Assembly (NCBI RefSeq): GCF_001375595.1
Contig: NZ_CVJQ01000001.1
Location: forward strand, 62,001-126,000
Source of the DNA: Phenylobacterium immobile (ATCC 35973)
GTDB taxonomy: Bacteria; Pseudomonadota; Alphaproteobacteria; Caulobacterales; Caulobacteraceae
DNA: 64,000 nucleotides
Direction of reading: 5' to 3'
Below the pieces are notes generated by a model that was given only the letters and a program-made list of their open reading frames with translations, ran no database searches and was not told the DNA's origin. Shown here piece after piece: positions 48,785 through 58,887 of the stretch. Both the position numbers and the translations under genes were made by a program. Every line of letters begins with the position of its first letter. Within the stretch, counting starts at the first letter, position 1.

Positions 48785-49523
48785 CGGTCCAGCGCTCGGC
48801 TAAGGCCAGATTTTTCGGCACGTCGGCGGGGAAGTCCATCTCCGCCCAGTCCAGGCCTTCGATCGAGCAGACCTGGACCCGGCCGGTCTCGCGAGCGATC
48901 TGGTCTATGACGCTCAAGTACCAGCGTTTCAGGCCCTCGGGCTGGCGGATGGCCTGTTCCACATAGCGGGTGAACAGGGTCGCGCCTTCCGGCGAGAACC
49001 TCAGGAAACCGATCGACTCTCCGTCGTACTCGGTGATCGTCTTACCAATCCCAAGCAGTCGGTCTTCGGACGTGGTGAGGACCTTCATGTCGTCCTCATC
49101 GTACGAGGCCTTGCGGTCGATGGTGACGGTGATGTCCGCCGGCGGGGCGTTCAGCAGTGCGCGGGGAATGCCTGTCTCGATCAGACTGTCACCGTTCAAG
49201 ATCAGGCAGTGGCCGACCAGTTCGCCGCGCGCCAGCCAGCAAGTCACCAGGTTATCGGCCAAGTGATAGAACGGATTGAACTGAGTGCGAACACGCATGC
49301 CCGGGAGTTCGAATCTAGCGACTTCCCGGTCCACCAGGTTGGCGCCGAAGCCGGTCACCACCACCGCCTCACGCACGCCGGCGGCATGCAGGTGGCGCAG
49401 CTGCCACTCGAGCACGCTGCGGCCGCAGAGATCGACAAGGCACTTGGGCCGCGTCTCAGTCAGCGCGCCGAGTCGGCTGCCCTGGCCGGCGGCGAGGATC
49501 ACGGCCTTGAAGTCAGAACTCAC
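48768..49523 (-). CDS. Sugar-phosphate/phosphocholine-type nucleotidyltransferase
   Basis: A 251-residue enzyme resembling LicC/phosphocholine cytidylyltransferases. It has the intact signature VILAAGQGSRLGALTETRPK, GRSVLEWQLRHLHAAG, a YHLADNLVTCWLARGEL segment and the metal site ILNGDSLIE. Such enzymes activate small alcohol phosphates or sugar phosphates as CDP or NDP derivatives. Beside a CDP-alcohol phosphotransferase it is a candidate for supplying an activated head group; that link is inferred. GTG start. Confidence 0.85.
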   Translation of the reverse strand: MSSDFKAVILAAGQGSRLGALTETRPKCLVDLCGRSVLEWQLRHLHAAGVREAVVVTGFGANLVDREVARFELPGMRVRTQFNPFYHLADNLVTCWLARGELVGHCLILNGDSLIETGIPRALLNAPPADITVTIDRKASYDEDDMKVLTTSEDRLLGIGKTITEYDGESIGFLRFSPEGATLFTRYVEQAIRQPEGLKRWYLSVIDQIARETGRVQVCSIEGLDWAEMDFPADVPKNLALAERWTANPST

Positions 49524-49549
49524 GCGCGGCTCCGCTGGTTTGCCGCCTT

Positions 49550-50317
49550 CTAGATGGCGGTTGCGATGTCCGCCAGAGCCTCGGTGAGCAGCGGCGCCAG
49601 GAACGCGGCCTGGGCCCGCTGGCCCGCGGCCTCCCCGATCAACGCCTGGTTGATCTCCAACTCCACATAGTCATAGCCGCGGCCGATGGCGTGGTGCGGC
49701 GCGGTATAGTCGACATCGTCCATGGCGTAGGGCTCGTTGTCGCCGACGGGCGCCTCCGAGGCGGCCGAAAGTCGTGCGAGCACGGCCCGCGAGAAGGCTG
49801 ACTGACCGAGGTGCAGGATCCCATGCCGCCAGGGCCGGTCGAAACCCGCCATCACCGGCGTGAAGCTATGCACCGCCACGAGCACGGTCGAGAGGCCTGC
49901 CGCCGCGCGGGCGTCGATCTGGTTGGCGATAGCGGCGTGATAGGGCTCGAATATCTCGCTCCGCCGCGCCGCGCGACCGGCGGGCGACAGGGCGGCGTTG
50001 CCCGGCACATCTGTTCCATCACTCGCCAGCACGATCGAGTCGGCGCGCGCCGGGTCGCGGTTGCAGTCGATCACCAGCCGCGAATAGGTCTGATGGATTA
50101 CGCAGGCGTTCAGCCGTCGACCGAGATCCAGGGCGACGCCCACGGCGCCGATATCCCAGGCGATGTGTCGCGCAAGCTCGTCGGCGGGGAGGCCAAGGTC
50201 GCCCAGGCCGTTCGGAACAGCGCGCCCGGCATGGTCGACGACGATCAGAAAGGGGCCGCCGGCGCCCGCAGATTCGACGTTCACGGGACTGGCGTCACCG
50301 GGCTGCAGCAACCGCAT
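49550..50317 (-). CDS. N-formylglutamate amidohydrolase family protein
   Basis: About 255 residues (ATG 50317, MRLLQPGDASPV; a TTG at 50353 would add 12). It matches the N-formylglutamate amidohydrolase family: IVVDHAGRAVPNGLGDLGLP, ARHIAWDIGA, RLVIDCNRDP and VAVHSFTPVM. The family removes a formyl group from N-formylglutamate, but many members lie outside histidine pathways, as here. No hut genes are nearby. Divergent from the first transglutaminase gene. Confidence 0.9.
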   Translation of the reverse strand: MRLLQPGDASPVNVESAGAGGPFLIVVDHAGRAVPNGLGDLGLPADELARHIAWDIGAVGVALDLGRRLNACVIHQTYSRLVIDCNRDPARADSIVLASDGTDVPGNAALSPAGRAARRSEIFEPYHAAIANQIDARAAAGLSTVLVAVHSFTPVMAGFDRPWRHGILHLGQSAFSRAVLARLSAASEAPVGDNEPYAMDDVDYTAPHHAIGRGYDYVELEINQALIGEAAGQRAQAAFLAPLLTEALADIATAI

Positions 50318-50352
50318 TGAGGCGGAGCTGGAATCGACCGCATTCTCTTTCA

Positions 50353-51288
50353 ATGGCTCTGGTCTCCATTCGCCACAGGACCGCCTATCGCTACCGCAAG
50401 CCGGTGGCCTTCGGCGAGCACAGGTTGATGCTTCAGCCGCTAGAAGGGCGCGATCAGCGGATCGTGAGCTTCGATCTGGCCATCGATCCGCGTCCTGAGG
50501 CTTTGCGGCACTTCAGCCACGTGTCCGGCGCGACCCTAGGGGTCGCCCGGTTCGCCGTCCGCTCACGGTCGCTGACCGTAGAAAGCCGCGTCCTGGTCGA
50601 CCACAGGCCCGCTGCGCCCTTCGCCGAGGACGAAGCCCCCGACCAGCTGATCGGCCTGATGCCGTTCCTCTATGCGCCGGAGCTACGGCCTGACCTCGCC
50701 CCCTTCCTGGCGCGCGCGGAACACAGCGCCCACGATGCCGTCGCCGAGTACGCTCACCGCTTCGTTCGCCCCCTGGGAGCCACCGACCTGCGCGAGGCGC
50801 TGAGCCTCATGACTCAGGCGATGGCCCGCGACTTCCGCTACGGAACCCGCCTTTCCGGCCATCCGCAGCGCCCGGAGGAGACCCTCGCCCGGGCAGGCGG
50901 CAGCTGCCGCGACTTCGCTGTCCTGATGATCGACGCGGCGCGCAGCCTCGGGCTCGCCGCCCGGTTCGTCTCCGGCTATGTGCGAACCGCTCCGTCGACT
51001 GAGGTTCGTGGCGGCGGCCACACCCATGCCTGGACACAGGTCTTCCTGCCGGCCGACGGATGGGTGGATTTCGACCCGACCAATGGCGGAATTGGCGCGA
51101 AGAATCTTATTCGCGTCGCGGCGGTGCGCGACCCCTTGCAGGCGCTGCCATTGCATGGCGTTTGGTTCGGCGACGCGGGCGACAGCCTGGGCATGCAGGT
51201 TGACGTCCAGGTCGACTTCGACGCCACGCGTGAAAGCGTCGCAGTGGTGCAACTTCCATCGCGCCTGCGCTTTGCAGCGAGAGGCTGA
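50353..51288 (+). CDS. Transglutaminase-like protein with N-terminal bacterial domain
   Basis: A 311-residue cytoplasmic protein. Residues 1-85 are the bacterial transglutaminase N-domain (VSIRHRTAYRYRKPVAFGEH). The papain-like core has its Cys in AGGSCRDFAVLMIDAARSLG, His in GGGHTHAWTQVFL and Asp in GWVDFDPTNG, a complete triad. Members act as peptidases or amidases rather than cross-linkers in many bacteria. A second copy follows after 15 bases. Confidence 0.92.
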   Translation: MALVSIRHRTAYRYRKPVAFGEHRLMLQPLEGRDQRIVSFDLAIDPRPEALRHFSHVSGATLGVARFAVRSRSLTVESRVLVDHRPAAPFAEDEAPDQLIGLMPFLYAPELRPDLAPFLARAEHSAHDAVAEYAHRFVRPLGATDLREALSLMTQAMARDFRYGTRLSGHPQRPEETLARAGGSCRDFAVLMIDAARSLGLAARFVSGYVRTAPSTEVRGGGHTHAWTQVFLPADGWVDFDPTNGGIGAKNLIRVAAVRDPLQALPLHGVWFGDAGDSLGMQVDVQVDFDATRESVAVVQLPSRLRFAARG

Positions 51289-51303
51289 ACAAGGGGTCTA
51301 AAG

Positions 51304-52110
51304 GTGCGGATCAGGGCAGGCTACGACATCATTCACGACTGCCCTGTCGAAACGCCGATGGTCCTCTTGCTCAACGTCCATCCCTCGCGTGCGGGCGACC
51401 TCGAGACCCCCGACCTGATGACCGCCAGCCCGGAGGTGCGGATGCACCGCTACCGGGATCTGTTCGGCAATGTCGCCACCCGGGTTGTCGCGCCGCCAGG
51501 CCCGTTCCGGCTCACTGCCGACTTCGTCATCACCGACACGGGCGCCGCCGATCCAGCGTCGCCCGACGCTTGCCAACACCTGGTCGAGGACCTGCCCGAC
51601 GAGGCGATGACCTTCCTGTTGCCCAGCCGCTATTGCGAGACTGAGCATCTGTCGAACATGGCCTGGTCGATGTTCGGCGGCGTGGAGCCGGGCTGGAAAC
51701 GCGTCCAGGCCATCTGCGACTATGTCCACAGCCACATCACCTTCGGCTATCACAACGCCCGGAAGACACGGACGGCTTTCGAGGCCTGGCAGGAGCAGGT
51801 GGGCGTCTGTCGCGACTTTGCGCACCTGGCCGTGGCGTTGTGCCGATGCATGAACATACCGGCGCGATACTGCACCGGCTTCCTCGGCGACATCGGCGTC
51901 AGCCGGGTCACCTCGCCGATGGATTTTTCAGCCTGGTTCGAGGTCTATCTTGGCGGCGCTTGGCACACCTTCGACGCCCGCCACAACGCGCCCCGGATCG
52001 GGCGCATCCTGATGGCGCGCGGTCGCGACGCGACCGATGTGGCCATCGCCACCATCTTTGGCGCGGCCTGGCTCGAGCAGTTCACCGTGATTACGGAAGA
52101 GCTGAAGTAG
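51304..52110 (+). CDS. Second transglutaminase-like protein
   Basis: A 268-residue relative of the preceding gene but of a different branch. It starts MRIRAGYDIIHDCPVETPMV. The triad is Cys in EQVGVCRDFAHLAVALCRCM, His replaced by Phe/Trp in PMDFSAWFEVYLGGAW, and Asp in HTFDARHNAP. So the usual His of the H-A-W motif is absent at that position (SAWFEVYL), and the activity is doubtful unless another His serves. GTG start with no clear ribosome site. In tandem with the first copy. Confidence 0.85.
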   Translation: MRIRAGYDIIHDCPVETPMVLLLNVHPSRAGDLETPDLMTASPEVRMHRYRDLFGNVATRVVAPPGPFRLTADFVITDTGAADPASPDACQHLVEDLPDEAMTFLLPSRYCETEHLSNMAWSMFGGVEPGWKRVQAICDYVHSHITFGYHNARKTRTAFEAWQEQVGVCRDFAHLAVALCRCMNIPARYCTGFLGDIGVSRVTSPMDFSAWFEVYLGGAWHTFDARHNAPRIGRILMARGRDATDVAIATIFGAAWLEQFTVITEELK

Positions 52111-52118
52111 CGCCGCGC

Positions 52119-52337
52119 TCAGCGGTCGTGCTGTTCGACCAGGGAACCGTCGAACCAGACCTCGATAGTGCGGCAGCTGCCATGTTCGGCGAGCATGGCC
52201 TGGGCCCGAAGCCGCGCATGTTCAAGGTTGCTGGCGGGGACCAGGTCGACCACCGAGGCCACGCCATCCGCGCGAACCCCAAGCAGCGTATAGGTCTCGT
52301 CGACCCCTGCATTCGCCGCTATTGCGATCTGATCCAT
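52119..52337 (-). CDS. Small hypothetical protein
   Basis: A 72-residue soluble protein (MDQIAIAANAGVDETYTLLG, ending IEVWFDGSLVEQHDR). GGAAGGTG lies 4 bases before the ATG, which supports translation. The strand-helix-strand order resembles small stress-related proteins, but I recognise no family. It is convergent with the second transglutaminase gene, 8 bases away. Confidence 0.6.
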   Translation of the reverse strand: MDQIAIAANAGVDETYTLLGVRADGVASVVDLVPASNLEHARLRAQAMLAEHGSCRTIEVWFDGSLVEQHDR

Positions 52338-52399
52338 GGGTCACCTTCCCACGGTGCGGCTTGCGTGTCTGTCGCCTAGGTGACGTATCGCTTGTTACA

Positions 52400-53083
52400 C
52401 TATTCGCGGCGGAGCAGCCGCTCAGTGATTAGCGACCCTAGCATTTGCGCACGGAAGGTCGCCTTCATACCCTTGGGATCGAAGTCCGGGCTCTCGACCC
52501 AATCGACGAAGCTCACCCCACGCGGTTCGGCGTCTTCGAGGTAGCGTTCAAAAAAATAGTCCAACACCCCGGTTTTGCCCTGCCGCACGTGCAGATAGCG
52601 CAGCGACAACTGTTGCAGGGCCTTGCGGATCGGAAGGCCCTTGCGGAAGTGCATGTAAAGCACGCTCATCACCCCGGCCCGATCGGCGCCCGATTTGCAG
52701 TGCATCAGGGCCGGATAGGCGACCCGCTGGAAGAGCTCACGCGCGCCCAGGATCTGCTCGCGGCTGGGCACCTCGCGGGAGGTGACCGTGAAATCGACCA
52801 TCTCCATGCCGAGATCGGCGCAGGCTTGACGCTCCAGGGCGTAAAAGCTGGCGTCGAACCCGCCGCGCAGATTGATGACCGTGCGGATTCCGGCCTTCTT
52901 CCAGACGGCCAGCTGATGCGGCCACGGCTGGTTCGCGCGGACCAACTCTTCGCTGATCCAGTGGGCGTTGGAGAAGCCCAGGCGCAGATAGGCATGATCG
53001 CGCCACAGGTAGTCGGCGTAGGCGCGCGTGCGGCCGACTGGCGTCGCAAGGTCGAAGGGTTTGGGCGAGGGTCGGGGCGTCAT
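52400..53083 (-). CDS. Protein tyrosine/dual-specificity phosphatase-like protein (CtpA-like)
   Basis: A 227-residue phosphatase with the Cys-X5-Arg P-loop HCKSGADRAG (Cys about 128) and the preceding helix TVINLRGG. The protein begins MTPRPSPKPFDLATPVGRTR and has no signal peptide. It is divergent from the MsbA-type exporter gene with 62 bases between the starts. In Caulobacter the tyrosine-phosphatase-like protein CtpA influences lipid A phosphorylation and tolerance of lipid A loss (from memory). The location beside msbA and waaA fits a lipid A-related role. Confidence 0.85.
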   Translation of the reverse strand: MTPRPSPKPFDLATPVGRTRAYADYLWRDHAYLRLGFSNAHWISEELVRANQPWPHQLAVWKKAGIRTVINLRGGFDASFYALERQACADLGMEMVDFTVTSREVPSREQILGARELFQRVAYPALMHCKSGADRAGVMSVLYMHFRKGLPIRKALQQLSLRYLHVRQGKTGVLDYFFERYLEDAEPRGVSFVDWVESPDFDPKGMKATFRAQMLGSLITERLLRRE

Positions 53084-53145
53084 GCGAGGCCTCCCTTAAG
53101 GCGTCGCGCCTTGACTTGCACGCCGCATCGTCCGACCGGAAGACC

Positions 53146-54917
<1,772 letters not shown>

Positions 54918-54921
<4 letters not shown>

Positions 54922-55619
54922 AGGGACTGCTGCGCCATCCCGCCGTACAGGCGGCGCTCGGCGTGCTGCTGGGCGGCTACCTGAGGCTGATCCTCGCGAC
55001 GATCCGCTGGCGTCACGAAAATCTGGCCTGCGTCGAGCCCGTGCTGGCCGGCGGTTCCGGAGCGATTGCGCTCTTTTGGCATGGGCGCATCCCGGCTTGT
55101 CTGGCCACAGCCCCGCAATGGTGGCGCAAGCCGACACGCGCCCTGATCTCGCCCTCGGCGGACGGCGAGTTCATCGCCCGCGCCTTGGCGCTGTCGGGGT
55201 TCCCGGCCATCCGCGTATCCTCGGCCAAGAAGGGCGACGCGGCCAAGGCCCGCCAGGCGGTCGCAGCCCTTCGTGAAGCGGTGACCTGGGTCGCCGAAGG
55301 CGGCGCCCTGATCATCACGCCCGACGGACCGCGCGGACCACACGAAGTCATCGCGGCCGGCGCGGCACAGATCGCGCGGCGGTCGGGCCAACCGGTTTTC
55401 CTGATGGGGATCGCCGCCCACCCCTCGCTGCGGCTCGACACCTGGGACCGGGCGATGTTCCCAGCGCCCTTCGGCCGAGGCGCCGTGGTCTGGGATGGAC
55501 CGTTGCATGTGCCGGCAGGGGCCGGCGAGGACGAGGTCCGAGCCCTCCTTCACGACTGGTCGAGCCGCCTCGCGGACGCCACGCGGCGCGCCGAGGCGCT
55601 TGTCGGCGCCCGGCCTTAG
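54918..55619 (+). CDS. DUF374 lysophospholipid acyltransferase family protein
   Basis: A 233-residue membrane-associated acyltransferase. It has one hydrophobic N-terminal stretch, the acceptor motif as ALFWHGRIPA (H-x-R variant of HX4D), ALISPSADGEFIARAL, and the conserved IITPDGPRGPHEV. DUF374 proteins resemble LpxL/LpxM and lysophosphatidate acyltransferases and usually neighbour waaA. A TTG start at 54918 overlaps the MsbA stop. It probably adds or exchanges an acyl chain on lipid A. Confidence 0.88.
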
Positions 55620-55634
55620 GTGGAAGATCGAGAC

Positions 55635-56639
55635 ATGGCCCCGACGCATCCCCCCCACGACACCCCTGCTCCAGGGCGGGACACTGCGCATGACCACGCG
55701 CACAGCGACGACGACAGCCATGGCCAGGACCACGACCATGGGGGCCACAACCACTCCGCCCTGCCTGATCAGATCGGCCGCGCGTTCGCCATCGGCGTCG
55801 CGCTGAACCTGGCCTTTGTCGGCGCGGAAGCCGGCGTCGGCGTCTGGTCTGGATCGGTCGCCCTGCTCGCCGACGCCGGCCACAACCTGTCCGACGTCCT
55901 GTCGCTGATGCTGGCTTGGGGCGCCACTGTGCTGGCCCGGCGCGCGCCCGCTGGCCGCAGGACCTATGGCCTGCGGAAGGCGACGATCCTGGCGTCGCTG
56001 GCCAACGCCGTGCTCTTGATGGTTGCGGTCGGCGCGATCGCCTCAGAGGCGGTGCGCCGGTTCGCCGAACCTACGGCCGTGCAGACCACCCTCGTGATGA
56101 TCACCGCGGCGCTGGGCGTGATGCTCAACGGGGTGACCGCCATGCTGTTCTTCAAGGGCCAGCACGACGACCTGAACCAGAAGGGCGCCTTCCTGCATAT
56201 GGCGGGCGATGCGGCCGTCTCCCTGGCGGTCGTCGCCGGCGCCGGCGTCATGGCGCTGACCGGCTGGGCCTGGATCGACCCGACGCTCAGCCTGGCGATC
56301 GCCGCCGTCATCGTGCTCAGCGGTTGGAGCCTGCTTCGGGATTCCACCGACCTGGCGCTGGACGCTGCGCCGCGCGGCGTCGATGTGGCCGCGGTCAGGC
56401 GCTACCTCGAAGGCTTGCCCGGCGTCACTGGTGTCCACGACCTGCACATCTGGGCCATGAGCACGACCGAAACCGCCCTCACAGCCCATGTCACGCGGCC
56501 GATGACTGACGACGGCGACGCCTTCCTGCACGCCGTCGGCGATGCGCTGCGGACACGCTTTCGCATCGGACACACGACCCTGCAGGTTGAAGCAGGCGAC
56601 AGCGCCGACTGCCGTCTGACTCCCGTTTGCGCGGCTTGA
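55635..56639 (+). CDS. Cation diffusion facilitator family transporter
   Basis: A 334-residue divalent-cation/proton antiporter. The first 35 residues are His/Asp-rich (HDHAHSDDDSHGQDHDHGGH), a likely metal-binding segment. Six helices follow, with the zinc-site motif LADAGHNLSDVLSLML and a second HMAGDAAVSLAVV. The C-terminal cytoplasmic domain ends GVHDLHIWAMSTTETALTAH. This layout fits Zn/Co exporters of the CzcD/ZitB group. It sits inside the lipid A operon, coupled to waaA, which is an unusual neighbour. Confidence 0.93.
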   Translation: MAPTHPPHDTPAPGRDTAHDHAHSDDDSHGQDHDHGGHNHSALPDQIGRAFAIGVALNLAFVGAEAGVGVWSGSVALLADAGHNLSDVLSLMLAWGATVLARRAPAGRRTYGLRKATILASLANAVLLMVAVGAIASEAVRRFAEPTAVQTTLVMITAALGVMLNGVTAMLFFKGQHDDLNQKGAFLHMAGDAAVSLAVVAGAGVMALTGWAWIDPTLSLAIAAVIVLSGWSLLRDSTDLALDAAPRGVDVAAVRRYLEGLPGVTGVHDLHIWAMSTTETALTAHVTRPMTDDGDAFLHAVGDALRTRFRIGHTTLQVEAGDSADCRLTPVCAA

Positions 56640-57889
56640 GGCCGCCGACTCCGCCGCTTGCGATCTATCGCGCGGCGACCGCACTGGCGGCGCCGCTGGC
56701 GCCCGCCGTGCTGAGGCGCCGCGCCGCGGCCGGCAAGGAGGACCCTGTCCGTTGGACGGAACGACTGGGGCGACCCAGCCGGACGCGGCCGCCGGGCCCG
56801 TTGGTCTGGCTGCACGGCGCGAGCGTCGGCGAGAGCCTGTCCTTGCTGCCGGTCATCTCCGGATTGCTCGACGGGCGGCCCGATCTGACAATCCTCCTGA
56901 CCTCTGGAACGGTCACCTCTGGCCGGGTCCTGAGCGCGCGCCTGCGCGACGGCGTGATTCACCAGTACGCGCCAGTCGATACGCCCGGTGCGGCGAGAGC
57001 CTTCCTGGACGCCTGGCGACCCGACGTCTGCATCCTGGCCGAAAGCGAACTCTGGCCGAACCTGATCTTCGCCGCCAAGGCCCGCGGCGCTCGGCTGGCC
57101 CTGATCTCGGCGCGCATGACGCTCAAGACCGCCCGTGGCTGGGCCATGGCGCGAGGTTCAGCGCGGGCCTTGCTGAACACCTTCGAAGTCGTTCTGCCGC
57201 AAGACGCCGCCAGCGCAGCGCGACTGGCGGACCTGGGCGCCCAGGTCGGACCCTCGCTCAACCTCAAGCTGGTCGGTGAGCCTCTCACCGTCGACGAAGC
57301 CGCGTTGGCGGCGGCGCGCGCGGCCGTAGGGGCCAGGCCGGTGATCCTCGCCAACAGCACCCATCCCGGCGAGGAAGCGATGATCGCGCGCGCCGTGCGG
57401 GCCGCCGCGCCCTTCGCCCTTCTGGTGATCGCGCCACGCCATCCGGAACGCGGGCGCGACATCGCCGAGGCGCTAGATGCGCCGCGCCGGACCCTCGGCG
57501 CCGAACCTGACGCCACGGCGCCGGTCTATGTCGCTGACACCCTGGGCGAGCTTGGTCTGTGGATTCGCCTGGCCGACGTCGTGGTGATGGGCGGCGGCTT
57601 CGCGCGTGGCGTTGGCGGCCATAACCCGATGGAGACCGCTCGGCTCGGGCGGCCGATCCTGACCGGCCCGTATGTGGCGAACGCCCAGTCGATCTTCGAC
57701 GCCCTGGCCGAACGCGGCGCGGCGTTAATTCCTGAGGGCGAGGCCGAACTCGCCCGCGACCTCGCAGGGCTGCTGGGCGAGCCGCAGATCGCCCGGCGCA
57801 TGGCCGAGGCCGCCCGGACCTACGCCGAACAGCAGGGCGAAGCGCTGGATGTCGCCCTGGCCGCGCTCGCGCGACTGCTGCCAGCGTGA
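56627..57889 (+). CDS. waaA: 3-deoxy-D-manno-octulosonic acid transferase
   Basis: A 417-420-residue GT-B glycosyltransferase that adds Kdo to the lipid A precursor. Signature parts are RWTERLGRPSRTRPPGPLVW, LHGASVGESLSLLPV, CILAESELWPNLIF, and the donor region VVMGGGFARGVGGHNPMETA. The start is TTG 56627 or, more likely, TTG 56636, which overlaps the CDF stop as TTGA like other junctions here. It overlaps lpxK (GTGA) and is essential for normal lipopolysaccharide. Confidence 0.96.
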   Translation: MRGLRPPTPPLAIYRAATALAAPLAPAVLRRRAAAGKEDPVRWTERLGRPSRTRPPGPLVWLHGASVGESLSLLPVISGLLDGRPDLTILLTSGTVTSGRVLSARLRDGVIHQYAPVDTPGAARAFLDAWRPDVCILAESELWPNLIFAAKARGARLALISARMTLKTARGWAMARGSARALLNTFEVVLPQDAASAARLADLGAQVGPSLNLKLVGEPLTVDEAALAAARAAVGARPVILANSTHPGEEAMIARAVRAAAPFALLVIAPRHPERGRDIAEALDAPRRTLGAEPDATAPVYVADTLGELGLWIRLADVVVMGGGFARGVGGHNPMETARLGRPILTGPYVANAQSIFDALAERGAALIPEGEAELARDLAGLLGEPQIARRMAEAARTYAEQQGEALDVALAALARLLPA

Positions 57890-58887
57890 AGCTCTCGACG
57901 CCGCGCTGGTGGTATCGCCGTGGCCGCCGCGCCATGCCCGTCACGCGGCTGTTGCTGACCCCGCTCAGCTGGGTCTGGGCCTTCGCGACGGCGCGACGCA
58001 TCGCCAGGGGCCAACCCGCCGCGGCGGGCGTCCCCGTGATCTGTGTCGGCAACCTGACCATGGGGGGCGCCGGCAAGACGCCCGTGGCGCGCGCCATCGC
58101 TGTGCGGCTCGCGGCGCAGGGGCGCGCCGTCCATCTCCTGTCTCGCGGCTATGGCGGGCGGCTGGAAGGACCGGTCCGCGTGGAGCCGGCGATCCATAGC
58201 GCCGCTGACGTCGGTGACGAGCCGCTGATGTTAGCCCAGGATTTTCCGGTGTGGGTGGCGCGCGACCGTGCGGCCGGCGCCCAGGCCGCCGCCGCCGCGG
58301 GGGCGCAGGTCATCGTCATGGATGACGGCCACCAGAATCCTTCGCTCGCCAAGGCCCTGTCCATCCTCGTCGTCGACGCCGAAACCCGCGACGACGAATG
58401 GCCTTTCGGCGACGGCGCGGTCTTTCCCGCAGGGCCGATGCGCGAACCGCTACAGACCGGGCTGGCGCGGGCAGATGCGGTGGTTCTGCTAAGGCCCGCC
58501 GATCTGGAGGAGACCGCGGCCAGCCTCGCCCGTGTGCTGGCCGGTCCGGCGCGTCTGGACGCGCGCCTGGCGCCGGCCCAGGCCGCGCCCCAAGGTCCCG
58601 TCCTCGGCTTCGCTGGCGTTGGCAAGCCCTGGAAGGTCGAGCGCGGCCTGCAGACGGCGGGATGCGACCTCGCCGACTTCGCGCCCTTCCCCGATCATTT
58701 CGCCTATGACGAGGCGATCCTGCGCCGCCTCGCCGACCGCGCCGAGCACCTGGGCGCGCGGCTGATCACCACCGAGAAAGACTGGATGCGCCTGCCCGCC
58801 GCTTGGCGGGAGCGCGTGATCTGTTGGCGCATCATCGCCCAGTTCGATGATGTGGACGCGCTCGACGCCCTACTGCTCGCGCTCTAG
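57886..58887 (+). CDS. lpxK: Tetraacyldisaccharide 4'-kinase
   Basis: A 333-residue membrane-bound kinase that phosphorylates the 4' position of the lipid A disaccharide. The P-loop reads CVGNLTMGGAGKTPVARAIA and the catalytic region VIVMDDGHQNPSL. The N-terminal amphipathic/hydrophobic helix (LTPLSWVWAFATARR) is also typical. GTG start overlapping the waaA stop (GTGA). Its 3' end overlaps the convergent purD by 18 bases. Confidence 0.96.
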   Translation: MKLSTPRWWYRRGRRAMPVTRLLLTPLSWVWAFATARRIARGQPAAAGVPVICVGNLTMGGAGKTPVARAIAVRLAAQGRAVHLLSRGYGGRLEGPVRVEPAIHSAADVGDEPLMLAQDFPVWVARDRAAGAQAAAAAGAQVIVMDDGHQNPSLAKALSILVVDAETRDDEWPFGDGAVFPAGPMREPLQTGLARADAVVLLRPADLEETAASLARVLAGPARLDARLAPAQAAPQGPVLGFAGVGKPWKVERGLQTAGCDLADFAPFPDHFAYDEAILRRLADRAEHLGARLITTEKDWMRLPAAWRERVICWRIIAQFDDVDALDALLLAL

